Below are positions 16,410 to 22,645 of a stretch of DNA of 64,000 bases, one piece after another. Made by a program: the position numbers and the translations under genes. Source of the stretch: Ruixingdingia sedimenti (GTDB taxonomy: Bacteria; Pseudomonadota; Alphaproteobacteria; Rhodobacterales; Rhodobacteraceae); the NCBI RefSeq assembly GCF_031432425.1, contig NZ_JAVKPH010000004.1:62001-126000 (forward strand), in the 5' to 3' direction. Below the pieces are notes generated by a model, which searched no databases, was not told where the DNA came from, and was given only the letters and a program-made list of their open reading frames with translations. How positions within the stretch are numbered: position 1 is the first letter of the stretch; every line of letters starts with the position of its first letter.

Positions 16410-17159
16410 ATGCAGGATTTTGTGCGGGAAGAGGGCCAGCCGCCGGTCACGTCGGAACAACTGGTCGCGCAACTGCGCGAGGCGATCCTTTGCGGTACCC
16501 TGCGGCCGGGCGACCGGCTGCACCAGGACCGGCTGGCCGAAGAGATGGGCGTGTCGCGCACGCCGCTGCGCACCGCGCTGACGACGCTCGCCCAGGCCGG
16601 GCTGGTGCGGTATGAAACCAACCGCGGTTTCCGGGTGCGCGAATTCTCGATGTCGGACCTGCGGCACGGGCTGCGGGTGCGGGCGGAGCTGGAGGCGCTG
16701 GCCTGCCGGCTGTTCGCGCTCCACATCACCGATGCCGAGGTGGAACATCTGCACGATCTGGTGCGGCAGGGCGATGCGCTGCTGGCCTGCGGCACGCTGC
16801 GGCCCGAGACGCAAGTGCCCTACCGGCAGATGAACGTCGAATTCCACGGCACCATCTACCGCGGGGCCGGCAACCCCTGGCTGCAGAGCTTCATCGAGCA
16901 ACTGCACAGCGTGCCGCTGGTGTCGGACCGGATCGCGATCTGGGAGGATTACGCCGATGTCGTCCGCTCGCACGACGACCACCGCCGCATCGCCGATGCG
17001 CTCGGCCAGCGCGACGGGGAACGGGCGGCGCGGATCATGCTGGAACATGTGTCCTTCGTCGGCGCGGGCACGCTGACCCGCGTCAGCCAGTTCCCCGACG
17101 AATTCCTGCCCCCGGCAGAGGCCCCGGGCGGCCCGGGCGCGCGCAGGCGGCCTTCCTAG
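16410..17159 (+). CDS. GntR-family transcriptional regulator with FCD domain
   Basis: ATG 16410 has GGGAGAG upstream; the product has 249 aa. The N-terminal winged helix-turn-helix is clear: TSEQLVAQLREAILCGTLRPGDRL, then QDRLAEEMGVSRTPLRTAL. The FCD effector domain carries histidines typical of metal/ligand binding (MNVEFHGTIYRGAGNPWL and SHDDHRRIADAL), with Asn where many members have Asp. Such regulators usually sense organic acids and control adjacent catabolic genes. Here the neighbours are T2SS and pilin genes, so the target is unknown. The palindrome at 16313-16331 is a plausible autoregulatory site. Confidence 0.85.
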   Translation: MQDFVREEGQPPVTSEQLVAQLREAILCGTLRPGDRLHQDRLAEEMGVSRTPLRTALTTLAQAGLVRYETNRGFRVREFSMSDLRHGLRVRAELEALACRLFALHITDAEVEHLHDLVRQGDALLACGTLRPETQVPYRQMNVEFHGTIYRGAGNPWLQSFIEQLHSVPLVSDRIAIWEDYADVVRSHDDHRRIADALGQRDGERAARIMLEHVSFVGAGTLTRVSQFPDEFLPPAEAPGGPGARRRPS

Positions 17160-17246
17160 CAGGGCCGGCCGCGGGCACCCTTCCGGCAGCCGGAATGGCG
17201 AAAGGCGCCCCCCTTGCGGCGGGCGCCCGGTGCCGTGCGGCTGTGG

Positions 17247-18101
17247 TCAGTTGGTGCAGGGGATCGGGATTTCCACCACCTCGGCGCCCCGGCGGGTGCG
17301 GATGGTGCAGACCTTTTCGCGTTCCACCTCGGCCACGACCTTTTCCTCGATCCCCAGGATGTCGCGCCGCATCACGTCGGTGACGCCCGTCGTCATCTCG
17401 TCGTCGTTGCCGACCAGAGACAGCGCCAGCCGCCCCGTGGCCTGCGCCTGCGCGAGTTTCGCCACCTGCTGCGGCGTCGCCTCGACCGTCACGGTGCGGG
17501 CGATGATCGTCGCGGCGGTATCGGCGCTTGCGGTCTGGTCCACGGCGATGATGCGCACGCCGGTTTCGATCAGCCGCGTGATCTCGCCCTGTTCGGCCTC
17601 GGAAATCCCGCGGGTGGAGCCCGTCCAGTAGATGTCCACCCGGTCCAGCGGCCGCAGGAACCCCGACACGCCAGAGGCCACATCGACCTGGATCGCGAAG
17701 GCGCGCATGCCCTTGGCGAGGCTGGAGGTGATCGAGGCGACCTCGCCCGGTTCCGTCACCTTGACGGCCAGCACGGGTTCGAACTTTTCCATCTGCCGCG
17801 TCACCATGCGCTTTTTCGACCCGTCGCCGGGAAACAGCGCCGCATTGTCGGTGAACACGCCTTCGGGCAGGGCGTTCTGCGGCCAGAGGATCACCTGCAC
17901 GTCTTCCGGCAGCAGGGGTTTGCCATAGGCCAGTTGCTTGTTGACGACGAAGACCTCGACCATGGGCCCGGCCTTGGCGCGGGCGGCGCGTTCGCGGGCC
18001 AGCGCGACCTCTGTCTGTTTCACATAGCCCTGCACCATATAGGCGGCAAAGCCCGCAAGCCCCAGGCCGACGACCAGCACAAGTCCGAAGACAAGACGCA
18101 T
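17247..18101 (-). CDS. cpaB: Flp pilus assembly protein CpaB/RcpC
   Basis: The product has 284 aa: an N-terminal membrane anchor (LVFGLVLVVGLGLAGFAAYMV), then a SAF-type domain (VEVFVVNKQLAYGKPLLPEDV; MRAFAIQVDVASGVSGFLRPLDRVDIY), the CpaB signature. The C-terminal segment has two cysteines (VCTIRTR, PIPC). It follows three pilin-like genes on the same strand. No cpaC, cpaE, cpaF, tadB or tadC follows in this window; a convergent GntR gene does. The Tad machinery must therefore be encoded elsewhere or be missing. Confidence 0.85.
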   Translation of the reverse strand: MRLVFGLVLVVGLGLAGFAAYMVQGYVKQTEVALARERAARAKAGPMVEVFVVNKQLAYGKPLLPEDVQVILWPQNALPEGVFTDNAALFPGDGSKKRMVTRQMEKFEPVLAVKVTEPGEVASITSSLAKGMRAFAIQVDVASGVSGFLRPLDRVDIYWTGSTRGISEAEQGEITRLIETGVRIIAVDQTASADTAATIIARTVTVEATPQQVAKLAQAQATGRLALSLVGNDDEMTTGVTDVMRRDILGIEEKVVAEVEREKVCTIRTRRGAEVVEIPIPCTN

Positions 18102-18159
18102 CTACCGTTTCCTTTCACTGCTCGGGGCAGGTTTTGCCTGTTCCGCCTCGGTTCTGTGG

Positions 18160-18179
18160 CGGAATCGGTTACGATTCCG
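18160..18179. repeat. Perfect hairpin between pilin-like gene and cpaB
   Basis: CGGAATCG-GTTA-CGATTCCG is an 8-bp perfect inverted repeat with a 4-nt loop, in the 132-bp gap upstream of cpaB. Both arms contain a GANTC site (GAATC/GATTC), the CcrM methylation target in alphaproteobacteria. It could act as an attenuating stem between pilin and cpaB translation or as a protein site. Confidence 0.5.
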
Positions 18180-18233
18180 TCAACGCCGCACCCTGATGCA
18201 GGATTGCGGCAAAAGAATGGACCGCCCGCGCCG

Positions 18234-18410
18234 TCACTTGGGCGTGTAGGTCGCGGTCAGCGCCGCCAGGCGTTCGGCGAAATCGGTGGTGCCCGACATG
18301 AAGGGAAAGATGATCACCATCACCATGCCGATCACCGCCGCCGTCAGCACGACGAAATCGACGGTCACCGCCCCGTCCTGCCGCGCAAGGAAACGCCTGA
18401 TCCTGAACAT
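18234..18410 (-). CDS. Third small Flp/TadE-like pilin subunit
   Basis: The start at 18410 has AAGGGA upstream; the product has 58 aa. The sequence FLARQDGAVTVDFVVLTAAVIG followed by a hydrophobic helix matches the two larger pilins downstream of the shared G-AVTVD motif, but the tail differs (FMSGTTDFAERLAALTATYTPK). Asp, not Glu, is at +5 after the predicted processing glycine. It sits between the Flp pair and cpaB and is probably a minor subunit of the same fibre. Confidence 0.75.
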   Translation of the reverse strand: MFRIRRFLARQDGAVTVDFVVLTAAVIGMVMVIIFPFMSGTTDFAERLAALTATYTPK

Positions 18411-18558
18411 TGCCGGTCCCTTCCGGTTTGGGGTCCACTCGTCACGCGGCCCGGGAATCGGGCCTGCCACAGGACATGAGCCTTGTGCCCGAATGTGGCG
18501 AAAGAAGGTGCAATCGGGGGTGGAAAGCGGGCGATTGCAAACGGGGCGGAAAAGGAAA

Positions 18559-18583
18559 AGGGCCGCGCAAGCGGCGCGGCCCT
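18559..18583 (-). terminator. Rho-independent terminator after the Flp pilin pair
   Basis: A 10-bp perfect stem (arms 18559-18568 and 18574-18583) with a 5-nt loop is followed, on the minus strand, by TTTTCCTTTTCC. It lies 25-49 bp after the stop of the pilin at 18608-18826, so it would separate the abundant pilin mRNA from the third pilin and cpaB. Confidence 0.75.
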
Positions 18584-18599
18584 GAAACTTTTCGGCTTC

Positions 18600-18805
18600 T
18601 GGCGCGATTATTGCTGTTCGCCGCCGTCGCCCTGCTTCTCGTAGCCGATGGTGGTGTCGGTCAGGTTGTCGTTGATGCCGGTCGCGACGCTTTCGATGCC
18701 GCCGCCGACGACGTTCATCACCACGATGCCGAGGCCCACGATGGCGGCGGTCAGCACGACCCAGTCAACGGTCACGGCGCCGGATTCGTCGTTGCGGAAT
18801 TTCTT
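18600..18805. repeat. 206-bp perfect direct repeat, copy 1
   Basis: Positions 18600-18805 are identical, base for base, to 18909-19114, at a fixed offset of 309 bp. The repeat covers nearly all of each Flp pilin gene except the first ~20 coding bases, and ends a few bases after the stop codon. Confidence 0.95.
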
Positions 18806-18826
18806 GATCAGCGAGAAGAGTTTCAT
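18608..18826 (-). CDS. Flp family type IVb pilin, copy 1
   Basis: The product has 72 aa. The N-terminus MKLFSLIKKFRNDESG is followed by AVTVDWVVLTAAIVGLGIVV, a class IVb prepilin signature with cleavage after Gly. It has Asp at +5 and Trp at +6, where classical Flp has Glu-Tyr. The tail is acidic and glutamine-ended (EKQGDGGEQQ). It is identical to copy 2 from residue 8 onward. A strong terminator follows. These would be the main subunits of a Flp/Tad pilus. Confidence 0.85.
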   Translation of the reverse strand: MKLFSLIKKFRNDESGAVTVDWVVLTAAIVGLGIVVMNVVGGGIESVATGINDNLTDTTIGYEKQGDGGEQQ

Positions 18827-18908
18827 GTGTCTGGTCCTTGATGTCGGTTGTTTCGGGGTTGAGGAGGCGCGGCGGTTGTCCGGCCGCGCCGGGAAAAGGG
18901 ATGCTCTG

Positions 18909-19114
18909 TGGCGCGATTATTGCTGTTCGCCGCCGTCGCCCTGCTTCTCGTAGCCGATGGTGGTGTCGGTCAGGTTGTCGTTGATGCCGGTCGCGACGCT
19001 TTCGATGCCGCCGCCGACGACGTTCATCACCACGATGCCGAGGCCCACGATGGCGGCGGTCAGCACGACCCAGTCAACGGTCACGGCGCCGGATTCGTCG
19101 TTGCGGAATTTCTT
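18909..19114. repeat. 206-bp perfect direct repeat, copy 2
   Basis: This is the partner of 18600-18805, with no mismatch at the nucleotide level including third codon positions. That indicates recent duplication or ongoing gene conversion. Confidence 0.95.
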
Positions 19115-19135
19115 CAGGAGGTTGGTGAATTTCAT
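18917..19135 (-). CDS. Flp family type IVb pilin, copy 2
   Basis: The product has 72 aa and is first in the pilin series. It differs from copy 1 only in the first residues (MKFTNLLKKF against MKLFSLIKKF). The Shine-Dalgarno is GAAGGGACG before the start. The intergenic space to copy 1 holds a GC-rich inverted repeat (GGCGCGGC / GCCGCGCC around 18871-18895), which could pause or attenuate transcription between copies. Confidence 0.85.
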   Translation of the reverse strand: MKFTNLLKKFRNDESGAVTVDWVVLTAAIVGLGIVVMNVVGGGIESVATGINDNLTDTTIGYEKQGDGGEQQ

Positions 19136-19464
19136 GGGTACGTCCCTTCAGGATTTGCTCGTTACGTGTTTCACCGCTTCGGTCTGCATCACCCCGGCCT
19201 CTGTTCCGGTCCGCCTTCCGTCCTGGCTTGAGCATATATGGCCCCCGAATCGTGGCACCATTGGGGCCGGTCCGGGGTATTTTCGGTCAGCGCGATTTTT
19301 CTGCGATAAATTTTAACTACCTGTTTTTGAATGGTATTTTATGCGATCCCAATCCGGCGCGGGCCTTTGCGCCGCAGATTCGGCCCAAGGCAGGGGGAAA
19401 AGCTGGATCGGCGGGCCGATTCCTGCGATGATCGGCGCAAACAAATGACGGCAGGCAGAGCAGG
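19136..19464. other. Intergenic control region between Flp pilins and lytic transglycosylase
   Basis: This is a 329-bp gap without a gene. Its right half (about 19280-19350) is unusually AT-rich for this genome (runs such as GATAAATTTTAACTAC and GGTATTTTATGCG) and likely carries divergent promoters. I could not assign unique -35/-10 pairs with confidence. Confidence 0.5.
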
Positions 19465-19473
19465 ATGCCCCGC

Positions 19474-20370
19474 ATGACCCCGAAGCGCCGAATCCCCCCC
19501 GGCGCACCCGCCGCCCGCGCGCGGCTGCTGCGTCTGGCGCTGTCGGCGGCGCTGGCGGCGGCCCCCGTTGCGGCCCCCGTTCCGGCCATGGCCGAACAGG
19601 GCGCGGATTTCACCTTCCGCCGGATGAAACCGCCGGAACCCGGCCAGCGCCGGATCACGGTACAGATCGACCCCGAGGAACAGAAACGCCTGCTGGCGCT
19701 GGCCCCCAGGGTGGAACCCCGCAAACCCGATGCGCCCCCGTCCGCGCCCGCCGCCCCCGGGCCCGTCGTGGCGGGGCCCTATGAATGGTATTGGGAACTG
19801 GTTCCCCCCGGCCTCGGCCCGCAGGCGGGGCGGTTCGGGCAGGCGCTGGCGGCGCTGGCGCAGGGGCCCGGCGGCCAGCGCGTGCCGGCGCCGCGGCTGC
19901 AACAGATGCAGGACCTCGCCACCCGCTTCGGCACCGACATCCTGCGCGCGACCATCGGCACGCGGGTGTCGCCCGCGCTGGTGCTGGCGGTGATCGGGAT
20001 CGAAAGCGCGGGGCGGGCGGATGCGGTCAGTTCGGCCGGGGCGGTCGGGCTGATGCAGCTGATCCCGGCGACGGCGAGCCGCTTCGGCGTGGCCGATTCG
20101 ACCGACCCGATGGAGAACATCAAGGGCGGCGTGGCCTATCTGGACTGGCTGATGCGCGAATTCGACGCCGATCCGCTGATGGTGTTGGCCGCCTACAACG
20201 CGGGCGAAGGCGCGGTGCGCGGCAATGCGGGCGTGCCCCCCTATGCGGAAACGCGCGCCTATGTGCCCAAGGTGCTGGCCGCCTGGCAGGTGGCGCAGGG
20301 CCTGTGCCTGACGCCGCCGGAACTGGTGACGGATCCTTGCGTGTTCAAGGTGATTTCGGCGGGGGGCTGA
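19474..20370 (+). CDS. Lytic transglycosylase (SLT domain)
   Basis: ATG 19474 has an AGCAGG ribosome site 9 nt upstream; ATG 19465 in frame abuts it. The product has 298 aa with a signal peptide ending PAMAEQ. A proline-rich linker precedes a C-terminal SLT domain: VIGIESAGRADAVSSAGAVG (catalytic Glu in GIES), LMQLIPATASRFGV, and VLAAYNAGEGAV. It cleaves peptidoglycan glycan strands in the periplasm. The domain is like those that open the wall for secretion systems and pili, and both lie upstream here. Its 3' end overlaps ubiX by 26 bp, convergently. Confidence 0.9.
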   Translation: MTPKRRIPPGAPAARARLLRLALSAALAAAPVAAPVPAMAEQGADFTFRRMKPPEPGQRRITVQIDPEEQKRLLALAPRVEPRKPDAPPSAPAAPGPVVAGPYEWYWELVPPGLGPQAGRFGQALAALAQGPGGQRVPAPRLQQMQDLATRFGTDILRATIGTRVSPALVLAVIGIESAGRADAVSSAGAVGLMQLIPATASRFGVADSTDPMENIKGGVAYLDWLMREFDADPLMVLAAYNAGEGAVRGNAGVPPYAETRAYVPKVLAAWQVAQGLCLTPPELVTDPCVFKVISAGG

Positions 20371-20935
20371 GCCCCATCCCCGCCCACCGGCGGATCGGGG
20401 CGTCGATCCCGAACAGGTCCAGCACGCGGCCGACGGAATGGTCCACGATGTCGTCCAGCGTTTCGGGCCGGGTGTAGAAGGCGGGCACCGGCGGCGCGAT
20501 CACCGCACCCAGTTCCGCCGCCGCCGCCATGCTGCGCAGATGGCCCAGATGCAGCGGGCTTTCGCGCACCATCAGCACCAGCCGGCGGCGTTCCTTCAAC
20601 ACCACATCGGCGGCGCGGGTCAGCAGGCCCGCGGTCACGCCGGTGGCGATTTCCGACAGGCTGCGGATGGAACAGGGCGCGACGATCATGCCCCTGGTGC
20701 GGAAAGACCCGCTGGCGATCGCCGCGCCCACATTGCGGGCCGCATGCAGATGGTCGCAGCGGGGTTCGATGTCGCGCAGGGATAGGCCGCATTCGGTGCG
20801 CAACGTCATCTCGCCCGCGCGGCTGACGACAAGATGGGTTTCCACCCCCGCCGCGCGCAGGGCGTCGAGGCAGCGCAGGCCATAGATCGCGCCCGAGGCG
20901 CCGGATATGCCCACGATGACCCTGTTGCCGTCCAT
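20345..20935 (-). CDS. ubiX: Flavin prenyltransferase UbiX
   Basis: The product has 196 aa. UbiX makes the prenylated FMN cofactor for UbiD-type decarboxylases in ubiquinone synthesis. The N-terminal GISGASGAIYG loop binds FMN phosphate; CSIRSLSEIATG and MVRESPLHLGHLRSM are family signatures. The start at 20935 has a GGGGGCAGGA ribosome site. No ubiD lies nearby in the window. Confidence 0.93.
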   Translation of the reverse strand: MDGNRVIVGISGASGAIYGLRCLDALRAAGVETHLVVSRAGEMTLRTECGLSLRDIEPRCDHLHAARNVGAAIASGSFRTRGMIVAPCSIRSLSEIATGVTAGLLTRAADVVLKERRRLVLMVRESPLHLGHLRSMAAAAELGAVIAPPVPAFYTRPETLDDIVDHSVGRVLDLFGIDAPIRRWAGMGLSPPPKSP

Positions 20936-21260
20936 GTCCTGCCCCCGCTGCGGTCGGCACAGACTAGCCGCAGGAAAGCCGGGGAGGGAACATCCACCCC
21001 GCCCCCGAGGTGCGGGCGAATGGTCGCGGTCCAAAGGGGGCAGACGTCGCATGCGGTGGACGGCAGCCGCCCGTCATAACCAAAAAACGCTGCTTCCCGG
21101 AACGAAGCGGCGCATCCTTCCGGCTGGACCCAAATATCCCCGCCGGAGGCCCCCGCACTCCCCCGACACAGGCGGCCGGATGAAGGGCCACCGTCCCCAC
21201 CCGCCCGCGGCAGCGCCGGCGAGGGGGGCTCGATGCCCCCCGAGGCGGCGGCACGGGCCG
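20936..21260. other. Intergenic region with half of the dispersed GC-rich repeat
   Basis: This is a 325-bp gap without a gene between the starts of ubiX and the 3' end of scoB. It carries a copy of the repeat module CTGGACCCAAATATCCCC plus GCCGGAGGC at 21116-21150. No matching opposite arm is seen here, so this copy looks partial. Confidence 0.6.
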
Positions 21261-21890
21261 TCAGCCGACGATGGTCGCCTCGGTCGCGGCGCGCAGTTCG
21301 TCCTCGGTCACGCCCTCGGCGCATTCGACGATCCTCAGCCCGCCCGGCACCACATCCAGCACCCCGAGGTTGGTGATGATGCGGTTGACCACGCCCTTGC
21401 CGGTCAGCGGCAGGGTGCATTGCTTGAGCACCTTCGATTCACCGGCCTTGTTGGTGTGGTCCATCACCACCACCACCCGGCCGACGCCCGCGACCAGATC
21501 CATCGCGCCGCCCATGCCCTTGACCAGCTTGCCCGGCACCATCCAGTTCGCCAGATCGCCGGTTTCCGACACTTCCATACCCCCGAGGATCGCCATGGCG
21601 ATCTTGCCGCCGCGGATCATCGCGAAGGACTGCGCGCTGTCGAAGAACGCGGTCTGCGGCAGTTCGGTGATCGTCTGCTTGCCGGCGTTGATCAGGTCCG
21701 CGTCCTCTTCGCCCTCGTAGGGAAAGGGGCCCATGCCGAGCATGCCGTTTTCCGACTGCAGCGTGACGTTCACGCCGGCGGGGATGTAGTTCGACACCAG
21801 CGTCGGGATGCCGATCCCGAGGTTGACATACCAGCCGTCCTGCAGTTCCTGCGCGGCGCGCGCCGCCATCTGGTTGCGATCCCAGGCCAT
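21261..21890 (-). CDS. scoB: 3-oxoacid CoA-transferase subunit B
   Basis: The product has 209 aa. The start overlaps the scoA stop (TGATG). The beta subunit carries the active-site Glu in QSENGMLGMGP. GIGIPTLVSNYIP and KGMGGAMDLVAGV are family motifs. With ScoA it moves CoA from succinyl-CoA (or another donor) to acetoacetate in ketone-body or short-chain acid use. It is very similar in layout to succinyl-CoA:3-ketoacid transferases; exact substrate cannot be read from sequence. Confidence 0.92.
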   Translation of the reverse strand: MAWDRNQMAARAAQELQDGWYVNLGIGIPTLVSNYIPAGVNVTLQSENGMLGMGPFPYEGEEDADLINAGKQTITELPQTAFFDSAQSFAMIRGGKIAMAILGGMEVSETGDLANWMVPGKLVKGMGGAMDLVAGVGRVVVVMDHTNKAGESKVLKQCTLPLTGKGVVNRIITNLGVLDVVPGGLRIVECAEGVTEDELRAATEATIVG

Positions 21891-22594
21891 CACACCGCCT
21901 CCCGCTTGCGCACCGTGCGCTGTTCGATCCGTTTTTCGTGCTGCCCCTGGATCAGGCGGTGCACATAGATGCCGGGCAGGTGGATATGGTCGGGGTCGAG
22001 GCTGCCCATCGGCACGATTTCCTCGACCTCGGCCACGCAGACCTTGCCGCAGGTCGCCGCCGGCGGGTTGAAGTTGCGCGCGGTCTTGCGGAAGACGAGG
22101 TTGCCCGAGGGGTCCGCCTTCCACGCCTTGACGATCGACAGGTCGGCCACGATCCCGGTTTCCAGGATATAGGTCTTGCCGTTGAACTCCTTGTGCTCCT
22201 TGCCCTCGGCGATCACCGTGCCCACGCCGGTCGCGGTGTAGAAGCCGGGGATCCCCGCGCCGCCCGCGCGCATGCGTTCGGCCAGTGTGCCCTGGGGATT
22301 GAATTCCAGTTCCAGTTCCCCGCTCAGGTACTGGCGCATGAATTCCGCGTTCTCGCCGACATAGGACGAGATCATCTTGCGGATCTGCTTGGTCGCCAGC
22401 AGGATCCCGAGCCCGAAATCATCCACCCCGCAGTTGTTCGAGGCGACCGTCAGGTCCTTGGTCCCCGCATCGCGGATGGCGGAAATCAGCAGTTCCGGGA
22501 TACCGCAGAGGCCGAACCCCCCCGCGGCGATGGTCATGCCGTCGAACAGAAGCCCGTCAAGGGCCTCTCCGGCGGTGGCATGGAGTTTGTTCAT
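21890..22594 (-). CDS. scoA: 3-oxoacid CoA-transferase subunit A
   Basis: The product has 234 aa. The alpha subunit shows GMTIAAGGFGLCGIPELLI near the N-terminus (CoA-transferase glycine loop). Also present are TVASNNCGVDDFGLG and the catalysis-linked YLSGELELEFNPQGTLAER. It is first of a two-gene operon with scoB. A 51-bp gap separates it from topA. Confidence 0.92.
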   Translation of the reverse strand: MNKLHATAGEALDGLLFDGMTIAAGGFGLCGIPELLISAIRDAGTKDLTVASNNCGVDDFGLGILLATKQIRKMISSYVGENAEFMRQYLSGELELEFNPQGTLAERMRAGGAGIPGFYTATGVGTVIAEGKEHKEFNGKTYILETGIVADLSIVKAWKADPSGNLVFRKTARNFNPPAATCGKVCVAEVEEIVPMGSLDPDHIHLPGIYVHRLIQGQHEKRIEQRTVRKREAV

Positions 22595-22645
22595 GAGGCC
22601 CTCGCGTCCGTGTTTGAAAGATTGTTGCCCGGCCGTCCGGCAGTG

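Noticed and set aside
18559..19114. Possible CRISPR-like repeat signal at the pilin region
   Set aside because: The repeat is just two 206-bp copies of a coding sequence, with no short repeats or spacers.
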